From assembly GCA_002943765.1 (NCBI GenBank), contig PQWQ01000002.1:1736001-1800000 (forward strand): DNA of 64,000 nt. Reading direction: 5' to 3'. The position numbers and the translations under genes are program-made. Positions 41,201 to 53,200 of this stretch are shown here, piece after piece. Each line of letters begins with the position of its first letter. Positions within the stretch are counted from its first letter, which is position 1. The stretch is from Psoroptes ovis (lineage: Eukaryota; Arthropoda; Arachnida; Sarcoptiformes; Psoroptidae). Under the pieces are notes generated by a model that did not search any database, was not told the DNA's origin, and saw only the letters and a list, made by a program, of their open reading frames with translations.

Positions 41201-44200
41201 AATTTTCCTAGATAAATAATGGATCGAATCCGCATTGGGATTCTTGATGAAAATTCTTTTATAATTTTCCATTGTTTTTTGTTTTCATTAGTTGAAGAAA
41301 AATTGCAAAAAATTACCAAACAATTCACTTAAAAATGAAATATTAGTGCTTTCGTTGATGAAAATTAATAACAATATTTGAACGTGAGAACGTGATGCAC
41401 ACAATTCATTATGGCAGAAAACGTTTACAAAAATTTGATGAAAAGATCTTAAATATTTTTTCTTCCATTCATTTAGAAGATTTATCAAGAGATTCAAATG
41501 TTTCATATGGATACAAAATTAGCTTTTTGCTAATACATATTATCTAACAAAACATTTATATTCAAACAATCATAATACAAAAAAAAAAAAAAATTAAATG
41601 TGCTTAGGTTAGCCAAAATCGAGAGAGAGAGAGAGAGATACTTGATTTTTTTTCGGTTGTGTCAAATTCTTTCCGACTTTTCTTGATTCAAAATTGACCT
41701 TACCAAAATCCTCCTCTTATATTTATCATATTTTCATTCTATTTATGTCTCTATGCTCCAATAATACTAATAACAATAATTAATCCTTGATCATATTCGC
41801 TCGAATTACATCGAACTAATATTTTCATCATTTATTTATTTTTCAGACATTATTCCAAGATTGGTGAATAGAATAGAATAGAATTGAGAAGGATTTTCTC
41901 ATATATTTTTTCTCTGTCTCAAATGTATAATCAACAAAAAATGAAGAAAATTCCATCTTTGTATGTATTTGACCAGCAAAATTAATGTGTGAATAAGTGA
42001 TATATTGATAGTGATAATCAAAAATTGAAAACAAATTGCCAATTTTCACTTTTAATGCATATAATTTCTATAAGATTGCATTGTCGTTTTTTGTGTCCAG
42101 TTTTGTATTCGCCCAGACTTCTGGACGTTTTGTTAAACTTTTTTTTCTTTCATTTTCGTCCATTTCTTTATTAGAAATGAAAATTATAATGTCCACACAA
42201 TTATAATAAAATAAATGTGATTATGATCGATGTTGGCAATTTGTTGGCTATCATATAATGTTAGAGCTTGGAAAAAAATGAAAATAAATAAAAACTTCTT
42301 CACAAATCCATTCTCCCATCTCTCTCTCTCTTTCTTTCATTTTTCTTCAAAATAAATAATTCCATTCAATTGTAAATTGTAAATTGTGAACCCAACAACA
42401 ACAAAAAAATGAAACGATAAATGACGACAATCAATGAATCGACGACTTGAAACGATTTGAAACGCTTGAAAAAACTGAAAAAATAAAGAAAAATGAAAAT
42501 AAAATCAAATAAATCATGGACCTCAAACAAACAAGAAAAAATAGAGTCTGTAGGGTCATAGATTTTGGTTGGTTGTTTGAATGGTTGTTGTTTGCAATGT
42601 TTAGTTTAATGCCGATGTATTTTATTTTTATTTATTTCTTCTATGGGGTAAATATTATTTTACATTATGTACACATCCGAGAAAAAAATGAAATAAAATT
42701 GAACAATACATGCAAAAAAAATATTGAAAAATGAACGGCAACAAATAATTGTGGAAAGCAAAATTTGAAATTGAAATATTTTTTCTTGAATGAATGAATG
42801 AATGAAAAAACACATTTTTCAACATCAAAATTGTATAAATTTGTTGAGTTCGCAAATTTTTTTAGCCTATTTTTCATCAACATGCATCTATTTTCATTTA
42901 TTATTATTATTATTGTTCGTATAATTTGATATTCATTTTCATGTATCCGCATTTCTTGTATGAATTTTTTCATTTTATACTCGTTATATTGAAATATATC
43001 TCTAAAAATTTGAATCCTATGAAATCGTAGAATCTTGTGAATAGCTGAGAAAAAAATTGAAATCAAGCGAAATTATTTCAATCATTTTACTTATATCTCT
43101 CGATGTTTCATTCATTCTCTTGAATATTGTTATTATTATCACTTTACATTCTCATCCTCATCACCAACACCAGCGTCATCATCATCATCATCATCAGTCT
43201 CCGATAGTCATGGTTCATTGAATAAATATGTATTTTTTTTTGCTCAAAAAATAAAAATAAAAAAATTTGTCTGAATATATTCGGCCTGTTTGTTGTGAAT
43301 ATATTTGGATATTGTGTATGCATGTTTGTGTGTGTGTATGTTTGAATAATATTCAATTTGAATGTTTGTTTTGCTTGTCTGATCTAAAAATTGTAAAATC
43401 ATAAAACTTTTGTAGAATAAAAATGAAATGTAATGATATTCCATTTCATTATTATTATTGTTATTATTATGTACATTTTTTTCATTTTATTTCATTTCGA
43501 ATCACACATCAGATCATCGTTGTACATGTATTTGTATGTGTTTCATTTGTCTGCTTGTTTGGATATATGCTTGAAAATCAAAACATTTTATTGAAAAATA
43601 TTTGAAAAAGAAAAATCTGAAATTCCAAACAAGATTTTTTTTTTCAAAGATTGGAATTTTATTTCATTTTGTTGGTCAGCAATAATTTCATTCTCTATAT
43701 GGATATATGTTGTTGGCATTCTTGTACACATTGAAAATTTAAAATATTTTTATTCGTAAATTTGTATTAGTTTGCATTTGTACAATATTTTTTGTAAAAG
43801 AAAATAAAAAAAAATACTCTTCAATCATCATGATTGTATTTGTATTTGTTTGTTCGTTAGTCGTTGTACAATCATGAACATTCATTTATAATGAAATTTT
43901 GATTTTTTTTCTTCAATTTTCTTTTCGGTCATTCACACAAATTGAATATCATATTTTCACATTTTTCTTTTTTCAAATGTAAATTATATTTGATGTAATG
44001 TATGCTCGTCTGTGGGTGTATTAAGAATTCTTATTGCATAATTTTCAAATTGCACATTTTCTTTGTAAATTTTGAATTGTAATTCTCTGAATAATTTGAC
44101 ATATTCAATAAATGAGCATTCTTTTTAGTAGAAAATAAAATCAAAGAATTCCAGAGAAATATCCATATCAAATTCAGATACATTCCTCAGCATAATTTGG

Positions 44201-47200
44201 TTTTGAATTTTTTTTTCATTTGCCGGAAATGCTCTTATGGTATTTTTAAATAAGAGAAAATAATTGGTGAATGCTTAAGAAGAGAAATTTCTAAGAAAAT
44301 ACGACATTTCTTTTGAGAATATTCAGATTTGATTGAATGTAATCATCGAATCTTTATTAGTGGCTGGTTAATGGGTCGATTTGTTTGTCGATGCATCCAT
44401 AAATTGAAATTTGAGAATTCTGTCTCCATTCTGATTGATTTTTCAATTTGATTCCTATTTCAAATTCTCCTTCAAAAAGTGATTTAAGGAAGAAAAATAA
44501 AAAAAAAATCATAATGAAATCATCATTTCTGATGAAGTAATAATATTTGAAAAAACATTTCATTGAATTTCAGCCGAATAGGAATTGAATTTAAATTGAA
44601 AAATTTATCTCTGATTGATTCTTACCGCTTGTTGTTGCTTTTTGTTTGTCTGAGTTTCCTAACCGCCGAATCATCGAAGTAAATCACCGAAAAAACAATG
44701 ATAATGTCTTTTGTTTTTCCGAAACAAAAAAAAATCGGTTTCGATTTTCGTTTTTCAATAATGATATCGAAATTACAAACAATAATCTAACAATTTTAAC
44801 CAACAAATAACAAATAAACAACAAATTTCAAATTATTAAACAAACATATATCTGAAAAAAAATGATTTCATTTCCGCTTTATTGTTCCTCATATATTTAT
44901 AATCGACAAGAAATTGTTTGTCTAAAAAAGCGAAAAAAAAAAACAATGAAAAGAAAAAATGGCTGAATTATTTTCAATTCCCAGTTTTCTTAAAAATTTT
45001 GTTGAAATTATTGAAACATGAAATATGAATGAATGAATTTCTCATCGGTTGATCTTGATTCAAAATGATCGCATCATTTTTTTGAATCATCATCTTCATC
45101 GAACCATAAATATGTAATGTTTGAGAAATTTTGTTCAAAATTTATTTTCTTCGTTTTCAAAATAAAATTGAAAATGTTCAAAATCATATTATATAAAATC
45201 ACCATAACATGTTTATGATGCAGAATTTTTTTTTGTCTTCAAGTCATGTGAATCTATTCAGCCATGATTTTTTATTTTTTATCTTTTTTTTCAAAAAATG
45301 GAAGGAAAATTATGAATTTTTCATTGTTCGAGAATATCGGTCCGTCATACACACACACACAAATATGTTTATGTTGTATGTTGTGTGATGTATTTACATG
45401 TTTAAAGAGATGTAAACACATTTCGGCTACAAGATGATCTATGATTGATTCGGCTGATGATAGCGTTGATTCTTTTGTTACTATCCCATTGTCTTTGTTC
45501 AGTCATAATGATTGAAAATGTAAATTTTCTATATTTTTAAAATTAATCACATTTTCCTTCATGAAAATTCATTTTGTCCATAATAATATTTTATTCACAA
45601 ATGAATTCATTTTATTTTTTCGCTTGAATATTTTTTCTATAAAATTTTACTGCATTTTTTTCCTTTGAATTAATTCAGCTTAAATAAATAAATTTATTCA
45701 ATCATTCATTCATTTATTCTATTCATTTATTTCGATTGATTGAAAAATAATGATTTTTTTTGCTAAAATATAAAGCAACACCAACATTTTTGACCGTCAA
45801 ACATTAGTGCCGCTCTAAAATAGAGTAAAATTCTTGAAAATCATTGAAAATCACTGAAATTAAATGCATAAAAATAAAACTAAATTTATGTATATTGAAT
45901 AACAATAATAGCAAAAATAATACATGAAAAAATTTCTGATTTCAATTTCCGATCAATTTTTTTTTCTTTGAAATCGATACTAAAAGAGAGAGAGAATGAA
46001 TGGAATTCCATTTCAGTTATTTATGTATGTAAGTTGTTTTTGTTTTTTTTTCTTCAAAATTAATGAAAAACATGAAAAAATAGACATTGGACCCAAGTGA
46101 ATGATGGCTAGGGCCTAAATAAAATTAAATTCAAGAAAAACCAGCGAGAAATGAGAATGCAAATACTGAACACCGAATGCTGCCCCATACTTGTTCTTCT
46201 CTTCTTTGTCTTAACGGAAACAAATGGGAAAACAATATTGATGAACCAACATTGAACACAGTAGTAGCCATCAAATGAAATCGATCTATTTGAATCTATC
46301 TGGAATATCTTTGTGAATTCTTAATGTAAAATTGTAAAACTCATTTTCAATTCCGTTATTTTCCGTTTAAATTCTCCATTCTCCATCACAACAATCAAAT
46401 TCTTCCGAGAAAAACATGTATAAAATGAATGCCAAACTGAAAAAAAAAATTGAAAACCCGGCACAAAAACAAAACGAAAAAAAATTGTTTTACACAATCA
46501 TCAATCAATCAATCAATTTTTCTATTATTTCTCTCTTCTAAAAATTCAATCATTCTCTATGTTTAGAGAAATTCAGAAAAAAAATTCAAAGAATATTTGC
46601 AGTCAAATAAGAATAAACATTCAATATATTCTCATTCATTTTAGTGTAATATTATTTTTATTTTTCATTTCCAAACTCTATGGAATAAAATGTATGCATT
46701 ACAATGAAATTGAATTGAAAAAATGAAATGAAAATATTCTTGAAATTCTTTGTTGTTGTTTTATACGATTATTATTATTAAAATTTATTTCTCGCTCGTT
46801 TATATTTTTCTCTATTATTTATATCGTAAAAAACACAATTTTAAATTTTATTTTTAATAATTTTTATTTATTTTAGTTTAATTTTAATTATTTTTCTTAA
46901 TTTTAATATTTTTCTACAGTGTGAGGTAGATGATTCTTCAAAGCAGAATGACTGATGAAATGTTAATTTTTCAACATTTCAATATTTCAACGGTTTTTTA
47001 TGGGGATATTCATAAACAACGACTTTCATGATTTTTTTAAGCTTTTTCTTGACATCCCCCCGCCTGAAACTTTGGTTGATGTTCGATTGTCGGTGAATAC
47101 TTGGCTTTCACAGCTGATACATGGACGTCTTCTTTCTTGCCATTTTTCAAGATGGTAATGATGTTTTCGCCTTTTACCTCCTGTATGGTGTAAGGCCCTT

Positions 47201-50200
47201 CATATCGGGGATCAAGCTTTCTTCGGTTCAATTTGTTCCCCTTTGAAATGTAAACTTCATCGTTCTTTTTAAATTCCGCTTTTTTTTTGTTTTTGTCATA
47301 TCTTAATTTTTCTTTCATGTGGGCTCTCTCTATATTTTCGAAAGCAAGTTTCCTAGATTGATCGATATTTGGTTGGAAAAAATTGTCATCCTGGATTCCG
47401 GTAATTAAATATTTCGGTGTAAATTTCGTGACTGAATGAATCGTATGATTATACTCGTCTACTGCCTGTTTTGCTAAAATCGACCAACTTTTCTTTTGAT
47501 TTTTTTGACCAGATTCATAAATTTTTTGCCGGATTCTATTACAAAGGGTTTGATTTACCCGTTCAACTAATCCATTACTTGAAGGGGAATCCTTAGGCGT
47601 AAATGTTAATTTTATATTATAATTGTTTAAATAATCTTTGAATTGACTTGATCTAATAGAGGGATATCTATCAGCGATAATCAATTTAGGATTTGTTATG
47701 GTTTGAACTTGTTTGATCAAATTGATGAAATCTATGGTTGATTGTGTTTTGGAGCAGTAGCACCATACAAATCTGGAAAAATTATCAATAGCAAGATGTA
47801 AATATTTTTTTTTTGATCCATAATTATTGAATCCGCCAACTGTATCGATGTGGATAATTTCAAATGGGTTTTTTGCTGGACCAGGCCAACCCAATAATCC
47901 AAAACGATTGTAATTAATTTTTGTATAAATGCAAGGTTCACATGATTGTGTGATTTTCCTTATTAAGTTCATTATATTTGGCGTGTAATATTTTTGTGAA
48001 AATTGACTATATAATTTTTGTTGTCCGAGATGACCATAATTTTCGTGTATTTGTTTTAATATTTTGATTGCGGAGTCTTTTGGGAGGAATATCTGTTTAT
48101 AATTTTTTCTTTTGCGGTAAATAATATTATTTTCCAAATGACATTTGTTAAGTGTTTTAACATTATATCCGTTCTGCATGTGTCGATAATCGTCTAATGT
48201 ATACGTCTGTTCCAAAAAATATGATGTATGTGATGTCATTTCTTTCAATTCTTCAATTGGATGACGTGATAAGAAATCCGCTTCAACATTATGTTTTCCT
48301 TGAATATATTTTATATCGAATTGATATTGACTCAATCTTAGAGCCCAATTGAAAAGCCTAGTTTTTGGATTTTTAAATTTTGGGAAACCCTCCAAGGGTT
48401 TGTGATCCGTAATAATTGTGAACTTGACACCAACCAATTTGTAATGCCAATATTCAATGGCTTCTAATACGGCCAAACACTCCAATTCTGAAGCGGAATA
48501 ATTTTTTTGATAGGATAATAACTTTTTTGAAAAGAACGCAACAGGATGTTCTTGCCCATTAGTTTGTTGTTGTTTCAGTATGGCTCCTATTCCGTATGAG
48601 CAAGCATCAGTGTAAATTCTTATTGGTAAGGAAGGATCGAATATTTTTAGAATTGGTTCGTTAGATATTATGGATTTCAAGTTATCAAATTCTTGTTGAT
48701 GTTTAGGGGTCCATTCCCATTTCGTATTCTTTTTTAACAATTCTGTTAAATTGTATGTGATTTTTGCTCGATTCGGTATAAATTTGTGATAATAATTTAT
48801 CTGTCCAAGAAATCCTTTCAATTCTCTTATAGTTTTGGGTGGATTTGCATTCAATATCGCAATGACATTATGGTTAATCGGGCTGATGCCATTTTCTGAG
48901 ATCTGGTGACCTAAATAGTTCACTGTTTTTTTATTGAATTCGCATTTAGATGTTTTTAATTTTATATTCTCTTTCACCATTGCTGACAAGATTAATTCTA
49001 AGTGTTGATAATGTTCTTCTTCCGAGTTTGAGAACACAATTATGTCGTCTATATAATTATGTGAGAAATGATGTAATTCATATTTTTTCAGAATGTTCCA
49101 CAAAATTCTTTGAAATATCATGGGTGAATTCTTCATGCCAAAAGGCATTCTTGTCCATTCGAATTGTTCAAATTGGGTTATGAAACTAGTCTTGTATTGA
49201 ACGTTTTCATGTATTTCAATATGATGAAATCCTTGACTAACATCTAGGGTTGAAAATATTTTCGCATTTAATAATCTATCTTCGATATCTTCAAATTTAG
49301 GCATAGGATAATGTTCTGAGATTGTTACATTGTTTAGTTTTCTATAATCTATACACAGTCTAGTTTTTTTTCCTTCGTCTCTTTTGTCAACTAAAACGAC
49401 AGGGAAATGAAACGGTGAGTTTGATTTTTTTATAATACCAATTTTCAATAAACGGTTAATTTCATCATTTATTATTCTTTGATCATCTCTACTGCAAGGA
49501 TATGGTTTTAAAGAAATTGGCATTTCATTGTTGAGAAGGATTCTAGCTTTCTCATTCTTAATACATCCTATGTCGTTTTTGTCTGTGGCGAAAGCCTGCT
49601 GATAGCATGTTAAAAGAGATTTTAAACGTTTGTTTTTTGGATCAGCTTCAAATTCTGAAGTTTCAGCCGAATATGTTTCACTTTTGTAAATTTGTTTTGG
49701 AAAAATGCCATTGTCTTTTATTTCTAGGTGTATTTGAAATAATACCATTGTTGATCTAGAGATGATAATGATGTCATAAAAGTGTTCAGTTATAAAAAAT
49801 TTGAGATTTTTTTCAATTTCACCGATCTTTACTTTTACAATAGCCATGTTTTTTATCTTCTTTTTTTCACCTAATAATATCAATCCGATATCGACTTTTT
49901 CGTGTTTCAAATTTAAATATTTACTTATGGCGGGCGTCATAATGTTGATACCGGAGCCGGTGTCTATAGTTAATTCACATTGATGGTCATTAATTTGGCC
50001 ACGAATTTTTAATGGTGGTATCTTTAATTCTTCATATGTTTTGTTATATTTCTTTTCATTTTGGTTAATTTTGTCAATTATGTTTTGATTGGTCGTTATC
50101 TGGTAGTTTTCAAATGCATGTAGACCAATTACTGATTCATCGTCGCTATAATTCACAAAAAAATTTCGTTCTAATATCTGTTCCTGATTAGTTTCATTTA

Positions 50201-53200
50201 CATTAGGTTGTTGAGCATTACTATCGGATTCATTGAGAGGTAATGATGGTGTTTGATTATTGATTTCGGTTTGAGTAACTAAGAAATTTTGATTATTATT
50301 ATGGCTGTTGTCTCGGTTTGTATTGTTTGTTCGAGTACGGTCAAAATTATTATTATTATGATGACAATATAAAGCATGGTGTTTTTGTGAGCAGATACCA
50401 CAACGACGGTTGTTTCGACAATCTAAAGCTTTATGATTAGGCTTAAAGCAATTTCGACATAGGTTGCGATTATCGATGATTCGTTTTTTTTCTAACGGAG
50501 GAATCTGTGCTCTACAATCAATGGTATTATGAGAATTGTTATTACAAAAGTAACACATAAATCGGTTAATTGTTGTTGAATATGTTCTATTATTACTATT
50601 GTTATTATTATTACGAATTCGATTATTTGTTTGTCTTGTTTGGGTGACTTCATAATTGGCCAATAAATGTATAGATTCCTTCCTTTCTTTAGCAATTAGA
50701 TGACATTCTTTCAGAACGCCAATAATTTCTTCAACTTTTTTATCTGTTACTGTTCTAATTTTTTGGAATAATGAATTTGATAATTTACTACCAATCATGA
50801 GCTTGAACTTGTCTTTTATTTGATCATTTGCTTGCGAAGAATTCAATATTTTGTATGTTCTTTCAATATTTTCTAACAACTTGTCGATTTGTTTTTCATC
50901 GAAATCATCTTCAATTGGTTTTTCATTTGCGAAATCTTTCAATATCCGGTTAAAAATTTCATTTTCGTTGAAAAAATGGTTTTTCAATTTCATTTTAGCC
51001 TGATTGTAATCGTTTAAATCGTAGTAGCTTTCGATTAATCTGACTGTTTTTTCGTCCAATTTATCTTTCAAAATATGCAATTTTGTGAGTTCTGGCATAT
51101 TAGATTGGTCTAATACCTTTTCCAATGGTGTGAAGAATTCTCGAAAGTTGAGGAATTTACCATCAAATTTTTTTAGATATTTTAATTGTTCATATGTACG
51201 AAGTTCACTATAGTATTCGTTAATACTACTATTGAAATTGTTGTTGTTGTTATTATTGTTGTTGTCATTGTTATAATTGGTATTATTATTGACAATATTA
51301 TTGGAATTTGGATTGTTGTTGTTATTATTATTGTTATTGTTGATATTGTCATTGACAATATTGTTGGGATTTGGATTGTTGTTGTTATTATTATCGTTAT
51401 TATTGATATTATCATTGACAATATTGTTGGGATTTGGATTGTTGTTGTTATTATTATCGTTATTATTGATATTATCATTGACAATATTGTTGGAATTTGG
51501 GTTGTCGTTGTCATCATTAGATTCATGAACCGAATTCAATTTTTCATCATAACGTCGATATTTGTTCATGATTTTATCATATTTTCCTTGGTAGTCTTGA
51601 TTGATCAATTTGAATTGTTCTTCGTCAAAAACTTTGTTATTTTCTTTTGAAAATTTTAATCTTTCTTCATATAATTTTTGATATTGGTCAATATCCTCTG
51701 ATAATTTTCTGAATTTTGTCATGAAATCGTACGGAGCACATCTTGAATCGTTGAAGATTCTCGTTATGGTTGCTCGAATCGATGATTTTTTCTTTTCTAA
51801 TTCATTGTTTGGTGTGAGACGAGTATTCCTATCAGTTGGGTTTTCAATTGCGTCTTGGAAATCTTCCATTTTTCAGCTATAACTTTTCTTCTTTTTTTTT
51901 TTTATTTGCAGCCAATATTAGCCAAACAGATTCAATATCTTGCTGGCTTATCGTAAAAAACACAATTTTAAATTTTATTTTTAATAATTTTTATTTATTT
52001 TAGTTTAATTTTAATTATTTTTCTTAATTTTAATATTTTTCTACAGTGTGAGGTAGATGATTCTTCAAAGCAGAATGACTGATGAAATGTTAATTTTTCA
52101 ACATTTCAATATTTCAACGGTTTTTTATGGGGATATTCATAAACAACGACTTTCATGATTTTTTTAAGCTTTTTCTTGACATTTATTTATTTATTTATTT
52201 GTTTCACTTATTTCTTATAAAAAACCGTATGATAAAATTGAGAAAAAAAAATGGAATAAAATCATGAATAATTGATATTATTAATGGTTTCTATTAGTTG
52301 TGTTGGCATTTTTCTTTGAATTGCAATGGGCCCTGTTCAGATTACTTTGAATTGATAACCAAAAAATAACAAAAACCTTCAAAGGTCGAACCCTATGCTG
52401 TTCTCATTGTAATTGATGAACTTTCAAAAACTTTTTTATTGCAAAGTCTTTACGGTTTCTTTCGATGAATATCGAGAAAAAAAATCCAGAAGTTCATAAG
52501 TAATCAAATAAATAAATAAACAAGTATTTTTTTTGTATTGTACTTTACTGAATGACAAAATGAACATTGAACACATCGATTTCAATGTATTGAAAATACT
52601 ATTGATAGATGCAATAGATCTTGCATTATATATGTGTTATAATGAGCCAGACGAGTTGTTTTTTCACTCTATTATTCAATGTTCAATTCATTATCCTCTT
52701 CATATGAATATAATCAAATGATAATGATGATGTAAAATACATGTTCACCATCGATATTTAATTATGTATTGAGTTTATTTCATGATGAATTCTGATATAT
52801 TTGAACTTCGAAATGAATTTTCATATAAAAACGATAGAAGATTAATTTTTTGTTCATTTTGTTAATACCAAATGATTCTTGAACAATATATAATCAAATA
52901 AAAAACACAAAATTGAATTATAATTGTATTTTAGCAAAAGTTTCATTTTCGTTCTACTTTTTTCAGACCAAAAAAAAAGAGTTATTTCATTTCATTTCAT
53001 TCTATTCATTCGTTCATTCATTTATGTTATTCCTTTATAAATCTCTCAATAAAATGCTGAAAAAATAATAAATTTCAAATTGAAAATACAAAAAAAAGTA
53101 AAAACTTTTTTTCCGGAAAATTTCATTATACACATACACACACATTTACACAACAAATAATAATAATAAATGAATTAAATTGACAAAATAAAGTTTTATT

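Larger units (their letters stand above)
26318..46817 (+). other. First part of the 28.9-kb intron 1 of the Turtle-like gene
   Basis: The donor TTTTTAG|GTAAGT at 26317/26318 is strong. The sequence to the retrotransposon is AT-rich, with an A25 tract at 31572-31596, a GA dinucleotide run at 41621-41639 and many AAT/TGA triplet runs. No protein family is recognised. Weak candidates inside it are a 57-codon signal-like ORF at 29545, a minus-strand exon-like ORF at 30447 and a hairpin at 40357; each is listed separately. Confidence 0.75.
46822..52181 (-). mobile_element. Complete Ty3/gypsy-type LTR retrotransposon, recently inserted
   Basis: The 5360-bp element lies antisense in intron 1 of the Turtle-like gene. 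It has two 233-bp LTRs identical by eye, a polypurine tract (GGCGGGGGGA) next to the 3' LTR, a 79-nt leader and one uninterrupted gag-pol ORF. TTTA flanks both sides (46818-46821 and 52182-52185) as a 4-bp target duplication, though the TTTA-rich flank makes this weaker evidence. Pol order is protease, reverse transcriptase, RNase H, integrase, as in Ty3/gypsy. No envelope ORF is present. Identical LTRs and an intact ORF indicate very recent transposition and a possibly active copy. Confidence 0.95.

Noticed and set aside
42665..43066. 133-codon minus-strand ORF
   Set aside because: Lys/Asn/Phe-rich composition as expected from random AT-rich DNA; no family motif.
46151..46255. 34-codon ORF MRMQILNTECCPILVLLF with a signal-like core
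   Set aside because: Very short, no donor, no family; hydrophobic short ORFs are common in this background.
51186..51650. Plus-strand 154-codon Ile/Val-rich and 83-codon Leu-rich ORFs
   Set aside because: They are antisense readings of the Asn-rich Gag repeats of the retrotransposon.
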